Assembly (NCBI GenBank): GCA_944990035.1
Contig: CALYLX010000062.1
Coordinates: 62,001 to 126,000, forward strand
Direction: 5' to 3'
DNA length: 64,000 bases
From: Clitopilus passeckerianus
Lineage: Eukaryota; Basidiomycota; Agaricomycetes; Agaricales; Entolomataceae
Positions within the stretch are counted from its first letter, which is position 1. Every line of letters begins with the position of its first letter. The translations under genes and the position numbers were made by a program. Below the pieces are notes generated by a model. That model was not told the DNA's origin, did no database searches, and was given only the letters and a program-made list of their open reading frames with translations. Positions 47,826-58,604 of the stretch are shown piece after piece.

Positions 47826-50070
47826 TAGCACCAAACTCTTTTGGGTTGAAGTGGCAGGTTGCCAGTGTGTGGAGCAAAGCCCAAGTCAATGGCAAGGTTG
47901 ACATCGTTGTGCTTGCGAGAAAAGTGGAAGACCTCTGTCTTATCATGTTCTAAGACGAGGCTGAGTGCAGTAACAAGCTCTGTGATGTTCTCCCCAAATG
48001 ACGCCGACTGGACAATGAGTGAGCCATTATCCACATACGACATGAGTGTAGTAATGCCAGGAGCAATCCTGCATTCAAACAGCCTCATCACTGGCACCAA
48101 GTAGAGCACAGAGAGGAGAGGAGATAGAGCAGATCCTTGGCTAATGCCAACATCTGCAGAGTACTTGCCAGATTCCTTGCCATTCCAGCTGTAGGAAGTG
48201 TGCCTCCCAATGAGGTAAGAAGCGAAGAAGTTGCAGACTTCTAGTGCGAAGCCTAGTCTGCTCAATATGCATAGCAGCATGTCATGGTTAAGAGAGGGGA
48301 AGAACTGAGCAAGGTCAAAAGCGACCACGCTCGTCTTCAACTCCCTAGCCCAGCCGGCTTTGACGATGTGGGTAAGATAAACACCTGCATCCTCAGTAGA
48401 GTATTGGTGCACACCTCCAAACTGGTTGGGGTGGAATACGCCAAATTTCTGTGCTTCAAACTGCATTCTGTTTGCGAGCATCTTTGCAACGAGTTTCCCC
48501 AGCGTGTTGAGCAACACAATGGGGCAGAACATCTTGGGAGTTGAGTAGTGCAGTTTGCCAGGCTTGAGAACGATGGCAGAGTGCGACTTTTTAAAGTGAG
48601 AAGGCCAGTGACCGACCCGAAGGCAGGCATTGGCAATCTTGACAAATTTCATTGCAACAACAAAATCAGCAACCAAGAATTTGAGGTGATCAGGACCAGG
48701 AGCAGAAGTGTTTGAGCACTTCGCAAGCTCTTTTCTAAGCTCATTGACGCCAAAGTCCCACCACTCACGCAGAAGAGAATGAGGCACATTGTCGAGCACA
48801 GAGGAGTCAACGGGGCAGTCAGATGCCGAGTTGTATGTTGAATCAAGAGCAGCCCAGAGCGACTCAAGAGAGTTGCAAGGTTCACTATTGTGGCAAATTG
48901 CTTCATGTGTAGGGAGCTTGCGCTGTTTGGCCCAGCACATGAGGTCCCACAGACATTTGTTGGTATTAGCAATTGTTTGAATCCTACTATCAAAGTACTT
49001 GCACTTGGCCACCTTGGTGGTCCTGCGGAACACCTTGTAATCAGTGACCGCCCTGGAAGCGTGATACACTCTTACAGCTTCAGAGCATTCAGAATTCCAC
49101 AAGGACTTTGACTTGGTGGAGATGCAAGCAGTCTTTAAGTTGTTATCTCAAGACTGCTTAATAGCAGTTGCAATGGCACCAGTGCAGCGTTCAATCGCAT
49201 CTGCGGTTGTGAGACCAGATGTATCCGGTGCTCGCACGGAAGAGAACAGTTTCTTCAGAAACGCTCCCTCCTGCTTACTGCCCTTTGGCAGAGTGATTCA
49301 CTCAGCAGCCAGCTGAACAGGCCAGATGGGGAGCATGACAGTCAGAGGAGCGTGGTCAGAGGGCTCTTTCCACTCTGTGACCACACTGTGTGAAGTCCCT
49401 GCAGTGCGTCCCACAGGGAGGAAAAATAGGTCAATGACTGATGGCCTAAGGCTGCCAGCATGTAGGAAGTGAGTAGGAGTGCGTTCCAGTAGGACACTAA
49501 CCTCCAAACCCAGGTCAAGCGCAACATCACCCAGCTCAGTTGCAACATGGTTTGTAGAGTCATAGTCTAGATCCCAGACTAATGACTTGCTGTTAAAGTC
49601 CACTGCCATGCAGAGTATGCTGGAGAGACATTGAGCATTGTCACACAGCCAGCAAATGGCAGTACCATCCCCTGGGCTGGAGTAGACATTGGCAAGTGTA
49701 TTTGAGTGCCTGCGCTCCCATACAGAGTTGTGACCAAAACACCGTTGTAGTTAGCGAGATCAGTGCGAAATGCAGGCTGCATGCCTGCAAGACGCCTATG
49801 TACAAACATCATAATGCGTGGGCGGTCAGTATCAGATGCTGAACGTCTAAACATGACAAGCCAGTCCGGATGAGTGGGAGCACCAATCATTGCCTCCCCT
49901 TCAGGGTTGGTAGTAGACACGGTGCAACGTATAAGCCTCTAGGGAGGCTCTTGGAGCAGAAGCACGTCAAATTCACTCCTACACTCTTCTAGAAGTGATG
50001 CAACAAGATCATAATTTCTATTCACAGAATGTGAATAGAAACGAAGCATGGATACATGTTTGTGACGCAT
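47826..50070 (-). pseudogene. LINE-A ORF2: APE endonuclease and reverse transcriptase, broken
   Basis: The start at 50068-50070 lies about 8 nt after the ORF1 stop. The endonuclease domain comes first: FDVLLLQEPP is followed by TAG at 49939-49941 where the copy at 63.5 kb has Trp, then MIGAPTHPDWLVMFRR, MAVDFNSKSLVWD and EPSDHAPLTVML (the catalytic SDH motif). The frame changes near 49,600 and 49,300. The reverse transcriptase frame 47792-49102 holds VAFDLAQFFPSLNHDML (first catalytic Asp), GISQGSALSPLLSVLYL and LMSYVDNGSLIVQ, where the usual YxDD box reads YVDN (48026-48037). The protein then runs VLEHDKTEVFHFSRKHNDV and is cut off at KRVWCYL. It is inactive on three counts. Confidence 0.83.
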
Positions 50071-50078
50071 AAAGTAAT

Positions 50079-51780
50079 TTAAATGCAAGCAGTACAATCA
50101 TCTAGAGCTATCTGAATCGGTCTTCTTCTGGGTGGTTGAACATTAGCATAACTTTGCGGTGCTTTAGCAGAAAAGCATACCGCATCGTTGACATCATACT
50201 GGCGCTGGATCCAGCCAGCGTCAAACCAGTGACGAGAGAGGGTGCACTTGGACGAATCCGCTGTGTGCGCCTTGCCGCAGTTGATGCACCTGGGTGTGTG
50301 GGGGCACGGTTCGCCATCAGGAGTAGCAGGGACTGGGGGATTCACATCAGGCTTCTCCCAACAGCAGTGGGAGAGCTTGCGATAGTTCTGCGTGTCGTGA
50401 CCATAGTCACAGTGCGCAGGAGTTGTACTGCTGTATACAGGATGCAGTTGGGTGGCCCCAAGCCCAACAGCACTGGCACTAAGGGACGCCAGCATGGACA
50501 CTGGCAGGGGAGATGTTGCAGAGGCAACCGCCAATGAACACCTTGTTGGTGATGGACTTGAGGGCAGTACCAGACCTTGTATCCCAGAAGTTGAAGAAGA
50601 CCACACACATGTCATGTGATGAAGTGGCGCGATAAATACGCGGCTTACCAGCAAGCTGGAGTGATGATGTAGTGACATTTTGACGCAGAAGTGTCTCCAT
50701 TGCATCTGGAGTGACTAGTGTACTCCCCGCTGCCCCAAAGGTGTAGTAGGGGACGCCAGTGATGCGGGCGTAGGAACGCGATGCAGGGATCTCTACATTC
50801 ACATTGACAATGGGCTGGCCACTCTCAGTGAAAGGGCACCAAATGCGCTGTACAGTGAGCCGGATAATGCCCAGGTTGCCATAGGTGGGTGTGTCACTGA
50901 AGTGGACAATGATAGCGTCACCTCTGCCTACTTCAGCATGGATGGTGTTGTTGCATGAACCCCCAGCAAACAGGCAAAGGTTGAGAGTAGAGATGGCCTG
51001 TTCAGGCGGAAAAGGGAGAGGCACAGGAATAGCATCATTCCTAGTCCCTCTGTGCACATAAATGAAGCATTGTCTGCATGACAGACCGCGCGTAGTGGAT
51101 TTGAGCTTCTGCTTCTTTTTCAAAGATGAAGGAGCAGAGGGGAGAGGGGAGGACACTGCCTTGCGTTTGTTGGCGTTGGAATTGTCCTTTAGTTGCGCAA
51201 CTTCATCCCAGGATAGTCCAGGGAGATGGTGTGCAAGTTCTGCAAGTTCTGCACATTGCTGCATAGTCATGCCCACAGTGACCTTTGCAAATGAGTGAGA
51301 GGTGGCGTTTACAGGCCTCCTAGGCAGCTGCAATGTGACAGAAGTGTAGGACGCCTTGGGGGCACGCTGACACTATTGTGGTTGCTGCTGCTGCTGGGAC
51401 ACATTAGCAGGCTTTGGGGAACGCACAGCATATGGATTAGGCGCTCTGCGCAGTGCAGGAGGCGCCTAGGGAAGGGGACAGGTAAACCGGCACTAGAATT
51501 GCATCCAGTTACCTGAATGGATCCAGTCTGGCTGCAGTTGTGAAGGGGCAGCAGCTGTGGCAACACCCGGGGCAGGTCCAGGGACCTGGCTGCTAGATTG
51601 TTGAGATGTTGCTGTGGACTCTAGTCCCTCCATGGGAGCCAGAGATTTGTGACCAGTGACAGTGTGTTCCGCGGGTCAGGGAGGGGTAACCTGGGTCCCG
51701 GCCCTTTGGGAGACGCTGAAGGTGGTGGGGGTGACTGCTGGAGCAGGGATGCCAGTACTACACCATGCCCACCTGCATGG
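50079..51780 (-). pseudogene. LINE-A ORF1 (gag-like), broken
   Basis: The longest frame (51333 to 50479) contains HHLPGLSWDEVAQLKDNSN, then KKKQKLKSTTRGLSCRQCFI, PEQAISTLNLCLFAGG and VNVNVEIPASRSYARITGVP. A frame change near 50,550 leads to the C-terminal frame with GHDTQNYRKLSHCCWEKPD and CINCGKAHTADSSKC, the zinc-knuckle region, ending at 50079. Upstream of 51333 the N-terminal Pro/Ser-rich part can be followed in pieces to about 51,780. The protein would package the element RNA. Comparison copies are at 58730-60711, 61264-62038 and 63665-64000. Confidence 0.72.
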
Positions 51781-51884
51781 TCGCAAGTATCTACTGTAGC
51801 AAGGCAAAGCATTACAATCCTCAATAACCTGAAGAACATGAACCTGATTTGCTTGCTACTGACTGAAATAAAGTTGGCCTTGTG

Positions 51885-53338
51885 CATGCTATCGCTGTCA
51901 AGGTTCGCTCATCTGCCAAACGAAAGGAAATTTTTCATTGGGTTCAGGGTAAGAAGGCCTTGAACATCCTTTTTAACATGCCGATACAATAGTCGTCAAC
52001 ATTTAACATGCTTAACCGAGCATCTGCTTTATCAAAGGTATGTTAAATTATTACTGTCAATCTAATTTTTCATAACATGCTTACTGGTTTTCTAGTACAT
52101 CACAGAGTTTTTATACTGCATCGCTCATCAAGAAAAAGATGAGGACAATGTACCAAGCTCCAGAAGCTTGTGCTCACGGACACGGAGTGGACATGCATCA
52201 GTGAATTCACTCAAGTGTTGAACGTAAGTATATTTATTATCTAATTCTTTGATTCCATTTCTCATCTTGTCTAGTTTGCAGACAAGGCTCAACAAGCATT
52301 TTCCTCAGACAGTCAACCCTCACTTCACTATGATCTACCAGCATTCAAGAGCTTATATAAGGCCTGGTTATCTCAATCTGCTAGAGCAAAGTATGAACAG
52401 TACCACACTGCATTGGATGCTGGCATTGCGAAGATCGTTGAGTATTATGATAAGACTTTAACATTCCATGCATATACTATGGCCATAAGTACATATTCTG
52501 TTCTTTTCTCTCAGAGACGTTGTTTATTCTTACATAGTCTTGAATCCTGAGCAAAAGCTTGCTTACTTTGACTCTCATTGGGATACTGGGCTTAAGAAGC
52601 AAGTTTGTGATGATGCTGAGAAGTTGGTATGTATTTAGCCTTGTATTTTTACTAACTGTTACTCACGCTTAATAGTTTCAAGAACGTTACCTTGAGGTAT
52701 ATGAAGCAGGCCACGTTCAACCATCTCACAGCCAAGAAAAAGGTCTTGCAGCAGCTGCTAGCTGAGCTGTCAACTGATGAAGATGAACTTGGTGCATGTG
52801 TTAGTGCTACCTCTAGCTCATTGCTACAGGATAGTGCTGACAGCTCCTGCCTATGGTTGAAAGAATTCAGTCATTATTTGGATTCTGGTGAGAAAGAGCT
52901 TGGTGACAACATGACTATTGTTTGATGGTGGGAGGTAAGTCGTTATTACCATGATATATGCATCTACTAATGCTATTCTAGCCAAATGTGCATTGCTATC
53001 CTGTGTGGGCTGCTCTTGCTTGTGACCACCTGGCCATTATGTCTTTGTCAGTTTCAAGTGAGCATGCATTCTCATCAGCCGACATCACCATTACCAAGCA
53101 ACGCAACAGGCTTAAAGGTGATATCGTCGAGGCACCTCAATTTATGAAGTGTTCAATCTTGAAGGACTTGCTTTATCAGAAGGGGGTCATTGCATTGACT
53201 GAGGAGGAAATAATATAGGTGGATGATGGAGATCTGGAGTGGGAGGACATCAAGAAGGAGGGTTGGGACAAGAGACTCCTCATAGAAGCTGATACCACTG
53301 ATAATGACTTGAGTGATGAGGACAACAACATTGAATAG
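51885..53338 (+). pseudogene. hAT-family transposase, C-terminal half, decayed
   Basis: Exons of an intron-bearing hAT transposase are recognisable. KVRSSAKRKEIFHWVQGKKA is followed by a TAG at 51990-51992 where RWNSTFNML-like sequence is expected, then STFNMLNRASALSK. LVLTDTEWTCISEFTQVLN comes before an intron, and FADKAQQAFSSDSQPSLHYD and ALDAGIAKIVEYYDKT follow. VLNPEQKLAYFDSHWDTGLK comes next, and after an intron FQERYLEVYEAG. The dimerisation domain at 52,988-53,215 reads YPVWAALACDHLAIMSLSVS and SSEHAFSSADITITKQRNRL. TAG at 53216-53218 precedes an acidic tail ending NNIE at 53338. At least one frame change occurs near 52,150 and others near 52,740. The gt...ag introns survive in the dead gene. 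Confidence 0.78.
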
Positions 53339-53430
53339 ATAAATAATAAATTATGTTTTCAAATTTGGTTTTTTTTGTTCATCCTTACTGTAGGCTGGGG
53401 CCTGAGCCAAAGCCTGGCCTATGGTTATTA

Positions 53431-54981
53431 CAGTGGGCAACAAAACTCTTCTAATGTTTGCTACCTTTTCAAAGATATGTTAATAGCTGATGGAATAAAT
53501 TATGTAAAATCTTGAAAATAATATATATCATAGTTCAATGTCTTGGCTTGATTCTGACATAATCCTGAGGCTAAGGGTTTTGTTGCTAGGTGTTCTGAAT
53601 CTAGTAATCATGTAATAAGTCACATGATACTTGAGTTTGTTGATTGTAGTCAATAAAGTCATGTGACTAGAGTGTCAGTGCCTTATATATACAGCTGACC
53701 CAAGTGCTACTTTGCCCCCAACCCATCATGCACACTCTCACTAAGGCTCAAACTACTCGTGTCATTGAACTGCTTCATACTGGCCTCTCTGCCACTCATA
53801 TTCATAAAGAGACTAGAATTGGTCTTGCTTCTATCAGCAAAATACATGACAAGCACTATTGATACCTTCCCAAGTCATCTGGTGGCCGTCCTCCCAAGCT
53901 TACTCTTGCCGACATCGAATATACCAAACTCAACATGCGTATGGGCAAGATTTCTACAGCTGTTCGAGCTGCTAGGGCCCTTCAAGATATTACCAACACA
54001 ACTGTCACACCTCAGACAGTATGCAGAAACCTCAAAAACACTGGTTGGAAGTCCTTTAGAAAGATGAAACAACCTGCACTTGACCAGAAGCATATTTGGG
54101 CACAGAAGCGGTTTGCAAAGAGGCATAAGGAGTGGACTGTAGATGATTGGAAGGTCTATTGGTCTGATGAGACTAAAATCAACCGGTTTGGGGCAGATGG
54201 AAATGAGAGAGTATAGACAAGGAAGGAGGAGAGGCTTAACAAGTGACGCGTCAAAGAAACCCGGAAATTTGGAGGAGGAAATATTATGATGTGGGGCTGT
54301 ATGGGGTGGGATGGGGTTGGATATGCTATAAAAATTGAAGGTACTACAGACAAGGTCCTTTACACTTCAATTCTGGAGAAGGAACTTCAGGATAGCCTGA
54401 AGTACTATAAGGTAAAAGTAAAGGATATGATTTTCCAGCAGAATAACGACCCCAAGCACACCAGCAACATGGCCAAGGAATGGTTTAAAGACCACAAGAT
54501 GAAGGTTCTAATCTGGCCAGCAAAGTCTCCTGATATGAACTCTATTGTACATCTTTGGGTTCATGTCAAAAAAGAGCTTAGCAAGTACGATTCCCCATCT
54601 AGTAGAGTATTAGAACTTTGGGCAAGGGTGGAGAAGGTTTGGAATGCTATTCCAGCAGAGGTGTGCCAGAACTTAATAGAGTCAATGCCTAGGAGGATTC
54701 AGGCAGTAGTTGAGGCCAAGGGAAAGTGGACTAAGTACTAAAATCCATGTATTTCTGTTTTTAAAATCAGTAGCAACAAAACCCTTCCAATGGGTCACCA
54801 CCTTGTACTATGTAAAACACCTGCTAAAAGTAGAAGTACAGCCTCAGTGTTATGTCAGCATCAAGCCAAGACATTGAACTATGATATATATTATTTTCAA
54901 GATTTTACATAGTTTATTCCATCAGCTATTAACACATCATTGAAAAAGTAGCAAACATTAAAAGGGTTTTGTTGCCCACTG
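53431..54981 (+). mobile_element. Tc1-type DNA transposon C
   Basis: The element is 1,551 bp, flanked by TA (53429-53430 and 54982-54983). The ends cagtgggcaacaaaactctt (left) and aagggttttgttgcccactg (right) are inverted. Similarity between the arms extends inward for about 200 bp (gctatt/aatagc, cttgaaaataatatatatcatagttcaatg and its complement). It shares its left end with the remnant at 44588. It carries one transposase frame with several stops. Confidence 0.87.
53728..54741 (+). pseudogene. Tc1 transposase C, three in-frame stops and lost catalytic residues
   Basis: One 338-codon frame without indels runs from 53728 (MHTLTKAQTTRVIELLHTGL) to TAA at 54739-54741. It is interrupted by TGA 53860-53862, TAG 54214-54216 and TGA 54244-54246. 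Conserved blocks are TVDDWKVYWSDETKINRFGA (first D), NIMMWGCMGWDGVG, and MIFQQNNDPKHTSNMAKEW, in which Asn (54442-54444) replaces the second catalytic Asp. SPDMNSIVHLWVHVKK has Val in place of the catalytic Glu. It ends VEAKGKWTKY. All stops and the Asp change fit C-to-T mutation on one strand or the other. The absence of indels implies point mutation rather than slow decay. Confidence 0.88.
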
Positions 54982-54983
54982 TA

Positions 54984-55350
54984 TTATCATTCATACTATG
55001 TACTATATACTATATGTAACTAGATTAGAAGTAATTGAATATATACTAGTATTTTTGTTGAGAGACTTTGGCTTCAGAGGTGCTGCCTCTTTGGGTCATT
55101 TTGGTCATACTTGGCCACATACTCATGGTTGTCGTTGGGTGAATAGATGTACCGGAACATAGTGATGGCTTCAACTTAAGTCCATCCTCCCCATGCAGCA
55201 ATCATGTTGACTATCCATCTCTTGTGGAGTCAGTCCTGAGCCCATATAAGCTGGGCTCAAGCCAGGGCTTTCAGGCCAAGCCTGAGCAGGCAAACCACTA
55301 CTTTCTCTGCTGCAGTCCTATTACTGATATATTTTCCTAGCTAGCAATCT
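54984..55350. other. Region between Tc1 C and the oxygenase-like remnant
   Basis: About 370 bp. At 55,085-55,225 the minus strand reads IAAWGGWT then VEAITMFRYIYSPNDNHEYV and AKYDQNDPKR in one frame with one stop, a coding-like fragment I do not recognise. At 55,235-55,310 sequence such as ctgggctcaagccagggcttt resembles ggctggggcctgagccaaag at 53,395-53,415 just left of Tc1 C. These may be sub-terminal repeats of the hAT element split by Tc1 C, but that is a guess. Confidence 0.35.
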
Positions 55351-56845
55351 ATGTTTCCAAGCGAGAGTCCCAATGGTGACAAAGATACCGAACTCTTCAA
55401 GGCTGTAATTGCGAAGATGCTGATGCTAGTAGAAATTAGCACTGACCCCTCTTTTCATGTCACCTGGATGCCCAAATGTGCCTTGAAATAGAAACAAAAC
55501 CCAAATAAAGAAACAGATCCCAAAGATTCATACAATATTCCTCAAGTCACTTATTCTGATGGGTAAGTATGAAAATCGTTGCTTTAGGTTTTGTAAGCTT
55601 ATAGTTGTTTCAGTGGCCCTAGACTTGGCTAATGAAATGCACAAAGGAGGCACTGCCCTAGCATTTGGCAGGGAAAAAAAGGGCAAGGATGAGGAAAAAG
55701 ATCAACTATGTGGAGGACAGCACCTACAGACTCAAGGCCAACAGCGAAATTCTTACTGCCAAAAGTCTCCTAGCTGAGGAGCTCAGAATCTTGTCAATGG
55801 GTTGAATGGGCAAATCTTTTCCAACTCGTCCTGGGGAGGCTATTATTTGGGACTGAAACAAGAAGAGGATCCATGAAGCAGGTAAAATTTTTGTCCATAT
55901 ATCTTTTAAGCAGTAAGTTGCATAGCCTTGTTGAAAAACTTGTACTTATTATTTCCACCTGTAGAGTGTTCATTGGTGGAATGTTCATTACCGATAGTAA
56001 GGGCAAGCTCTGCATCTTCTGAAGCTCACTTCCAAATGAAACACGAAAGCCTCACCTTGGGTTTTTGTTAACCTGAATTCATAGAAACCTTTTCAACAGT
56101 TTTGTCAAGATGCATTTTCTGAAGATAGCTGCTCAATTCCGTGAAAACATCCAGGACAATAGCAAGAAATACAAGAAAGTCAAGCATTATTTTGGTCTTT
56201 TCAGAAACTTTTGCATAAACTATGCACCATATGGCAAAGTTTTCAGAGTGCATTGCTTACCCTATGTTGACTCCAAAAACATTGCCATAGAGATTTGCGC
56301 CCTCTTTATTTATGGTAAGTTCCATTCTTCCCCTTCTATCTTCATCAGCTAATTTCCTGCCCATAGGCTATTTCAACTACAAAGAAGTCTTCTGGCTCTG
56401 CATCTGGGAGGCTAGCATTATTATTGAGCTGCTTCCTAGTGTTGTCCTTCTTTACCCTTCAGCACTGTTCTACCATTTCAATATGAATGTCAATGGAAAG
56501 TCTAGGCCACTGTTTGTGCTTGATATTAGAGCTAATAGATACTTACTGGCAGAAGTGGACATCAACACTACTCCAGATGGCAGCAGGCCAACCCTTACCA
56601 GCCCCAAGCTGGCTGAGTCTGGAAAAGGCAGGAGGTCCTGTGTCTTCTTTTCCCAGGCCAGCATGTTTCAGATTGCCAAGTTTGGATACCATATCCTAGA
56701 GCAAGCCAGGAAGGCAGAGCCCAATTCTGAGTTCAATTGTGATAATGAGAAGCTCTTGAAGGATAATGGGTTCCCCTCTATTCTTGATCTGGAAAAGCTT
56801 CCAACCAGAGAGAAGGAACAGGGGCCAGTTTTTAAGAAGGTTTAG
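55351..56845 (+). pseudogene. Decayed gene resembling 2OG-Fe(II) oxygenase (TET/JBP-like) proteins
   Basis: Fragments in several frames. 55351 starts MFPSESPNGDKDTELFKAVI; its frame has a TAG after MPKCALK. Later pieces include VEDSTYRLKANSEILTAKSL. The best part runs from about 56,110 (MHFLKIAAQFRENIQDNSKK) through FRVHCLPYVDSKNIAIEICA, crosses an intact intron (about 56,312-56,366), and continues YFNYKEVFWLCIWEASIIIE and LYPSALFYHFNMNV to TAG at 56843-56845. The spacing HxxxxxD ... SALFxHFN is like the metal-binding core of the large Agaricomycete family related to TET/JBP dioxygenases. The LPYVD segment may have lost a His. Assignment is by pattern only. Confidence 0.5.
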
Positions 56846-57201
56846 GAAATGCCATGTACTTAGTTCCTGGCTTATTTATGTTTATGATCTGAGATTTCTT
56901 ATTTACATTCTAGTATGAAAACCTTTCCCTATATGCCTGTTTACAGTTATATTTTCTATGCCAGAACGTATATGGTTGGCAAGATTCTTTACTGTTTATA
57001 AGCATGATTCTGGGAGTTATACTAGCATGAGGATTAGGGGTTATTTCCAACAACAGCTGTTTACAGCATGCTTTAATCATGAGGACTACACGAGTTTATC
57101 TACCCTTGCACATTTTTACTTTCTTTGCATGTTTTTACTTCTGGTTGTGTTTTATTACCTTTTAATACATTTTCTGGCAAGTATCACTATGCGAACTGTG
57201 C
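56846..57201. other. AT-rich sequence after the oxygenase-like remnant
   Basis: About 355 bp with a hydrophobic open frame (56958-57293, plus) that runs into the LINE poly(T) stretch. The codons are mostly AT-rich low-complexity and the frame has no recognisable family, so it is not called a gene. Confidence 0.4.
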
Positions 57202-57596
57202 TTTTTTTTTTAATCAAAGCCCTATGCCCCCAGAGGGGGCGTCTCACAATTTATATTCCGGCGCCTGATCGCAGTCTGGTCACAAGTACCTAAATACATG
57301 CATTGTACGCTAACATAAGTAAACGGTGTTTGTCGACTGAACTAAAATGTCTATGAGGTGCACTAAAGAGAAAGCTAGGGTGGCCACCAAGAATAAATCT
57401 ATCAATGAGTATGGTAGCATGCAACACCCTGCAGAAGCACGAGAGCCCTGGAAGCCAGGCCCACCGCTATATGAAGGCTGGAGCACTAACGTCTATACAT
57501 GGAAAGTCATGCCAGATGCTTCAGCTTGTTCCCTACAAACAAATTGGTGTGCATCGGGCACCCAGACTAGATCGTCCAGGTGCGGCGGTGCAGTGG
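57202..57596 (-). mobile_element. LINE-A 3' end fragment
   Basis: On the minus strand this ends with a poly(A) tail (T run 57202-57211 on the plus strand) preceded by the GC-rich hairpin gcccccagagggggc (57226-57240). It matches the 3' region of the copies at 59428 and 62039. Homology ends near 57,596 (ggtgcagtgg), so it is 5'-truncated. No target-site duplication was recognised. Confidence 0.75.
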
Positions 57597-57886
57597 TGTT
57601 ACAGTTTAACTACCTTGGATACACACCTGGACTCTTTTTCCTTCTTACTAATTCATTGTTACTACTTCAGCCCGCTTACACCTACTTGCTTACCTTACAG
57701 TGCTGCGCATTATTCATTCTTCTTACATTGATTACTCAGTATTCTCACGATTGTGAGATACTTGTACTATATTTACTTATCATGACTCATAGTGACTCTT
57801 ACCCCAACTCACTCTGAGTCATACTTATTTTACTTACATAGCATTGCTGCGCAATGCCCAACCCTTAGCCCTACCAACCTTGTATA

Positions 57887-58075
57887 CAGTGACTCAAACA
57901 ATTGTTCGGATGTTTCGCACTTTTTGAGTATTTGCTTAATAACTTTTGCTATACCAAAGTTTGAATTATAGTGTTGGTACATAAAACAAAGCATTTGTTC
58001 TCTGCTACAAGAATATATAAAAGTTACGTAATTCGGATCAAAGCCCGTTGAGATATAGTAGAAACAAGTCAGAGA
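57887..58075. repeat. Solo terminal repeat arm of Tc1 transposon A
   Basis: This 189-bp segment starts cagtgactcaaacaattgtt after a TA (57885-57886) and matches the left arm of transposon A (39274 onward) with few differences up to gtcagaga. It stops short of the last 25 bp of that arm. No transposase and no second arm follow within the window. Confidence 0.85.
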
Positions 58076-58395
58076 GCGACACCCTACCTCTCCGCATTTG
58101 AAAGCCCACCCGAGTCAGATTTGCTAACTCTGGTGAACCCTCTTCCTCGACAATCTCGTCCCAGAAGGCGCCGCGTACCGGATACCTCGCCAACCAACCA
58201 ATTCCACCGCGATGGTTCAGATGTTACATCTGTGGAGGCAGACATCGACAATGTCATTGCTTTCATTTTGTTTGTCGTTTGCTTTAACTTCGACTTGCTC
58301 GATTACTCTTGCTCGTCTCTACAAAGGCTGGTAGAAGACTAAGCAGCTGAACCCTTGATACTTGTTTAAGCAAGTAGCAATACTAGCTTAACAAG
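58076..58395. other. Unclassified sequence next to the solo terminal repeat
   Basis: About 320 bp with a plus-strand frame (58121-58342) reading PLPRQSRPRRRRVPDTSPTN, Arg/Pro-rich, and in another frame a WFRCYICGGRHRQC segment. These could come from a retroelement gag or a host gene fragment. I do not recognise it. It differs in composition from the AT-rich debris to its left. Confidence 0.35.
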
Positions 58396-58600
58396 TGGAG
58401 CCCGTTACCAGCATTTGTCGATGGTGACCTCCAGCAGCGTGAGGGGCACCAAGAACAGGCGTGGGGGCCTTGTTAGGCGGGCCACAATGCCGTGTCTTTC
58501 TGGCTTTGGAAAATGGCAGCATTCCATCAGGCAGGGTCCACTCTGATGATGCTGAACTTGCGGCCATTGACTTGTCCATAAGCAAGGCTGTTTTGTGCAA
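58396..58600 (-). mobile_element. LINE-A fragment, ORF2 C-terminus, antisense
   Basis: A minus-strand frame contains LPFSKARKTRHCGPPNKAPT, matching RRFPKPGRHGDVVRLIRPPR at the end of ORF2 in the copy at 62.5 kb. The plus-strand sequence ggagcccgttaccagcattt matches ggagcctgttacaggcattc there. It is a short fragment abutting the plus-strand LINE-A copy. Confidence 0.6.
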
Positions 58601-58604
58601 CAAT

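Larger units (their letters stand above)
47823..51780 (-). mobile_element. LINE-A non-LTR retrotransposon, longest copy
   Basis: This is an APE-type LINE with ORF1 (50079-51780) followed by ORF2 (50070 down to about 47,826), on the minus strand. It is truncated at both ends. The 5' side stops inside ORF1 near 51,780, at sequence matching gcaggtgggcatgg of the copy at 61,970. The 3' side stops within ORF2 near 47,823, at a tail-to-tail junction with LINE-B. Clade placement (Tad1- or L1-like) cannot be settled by eye. Confidence 0.8.
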
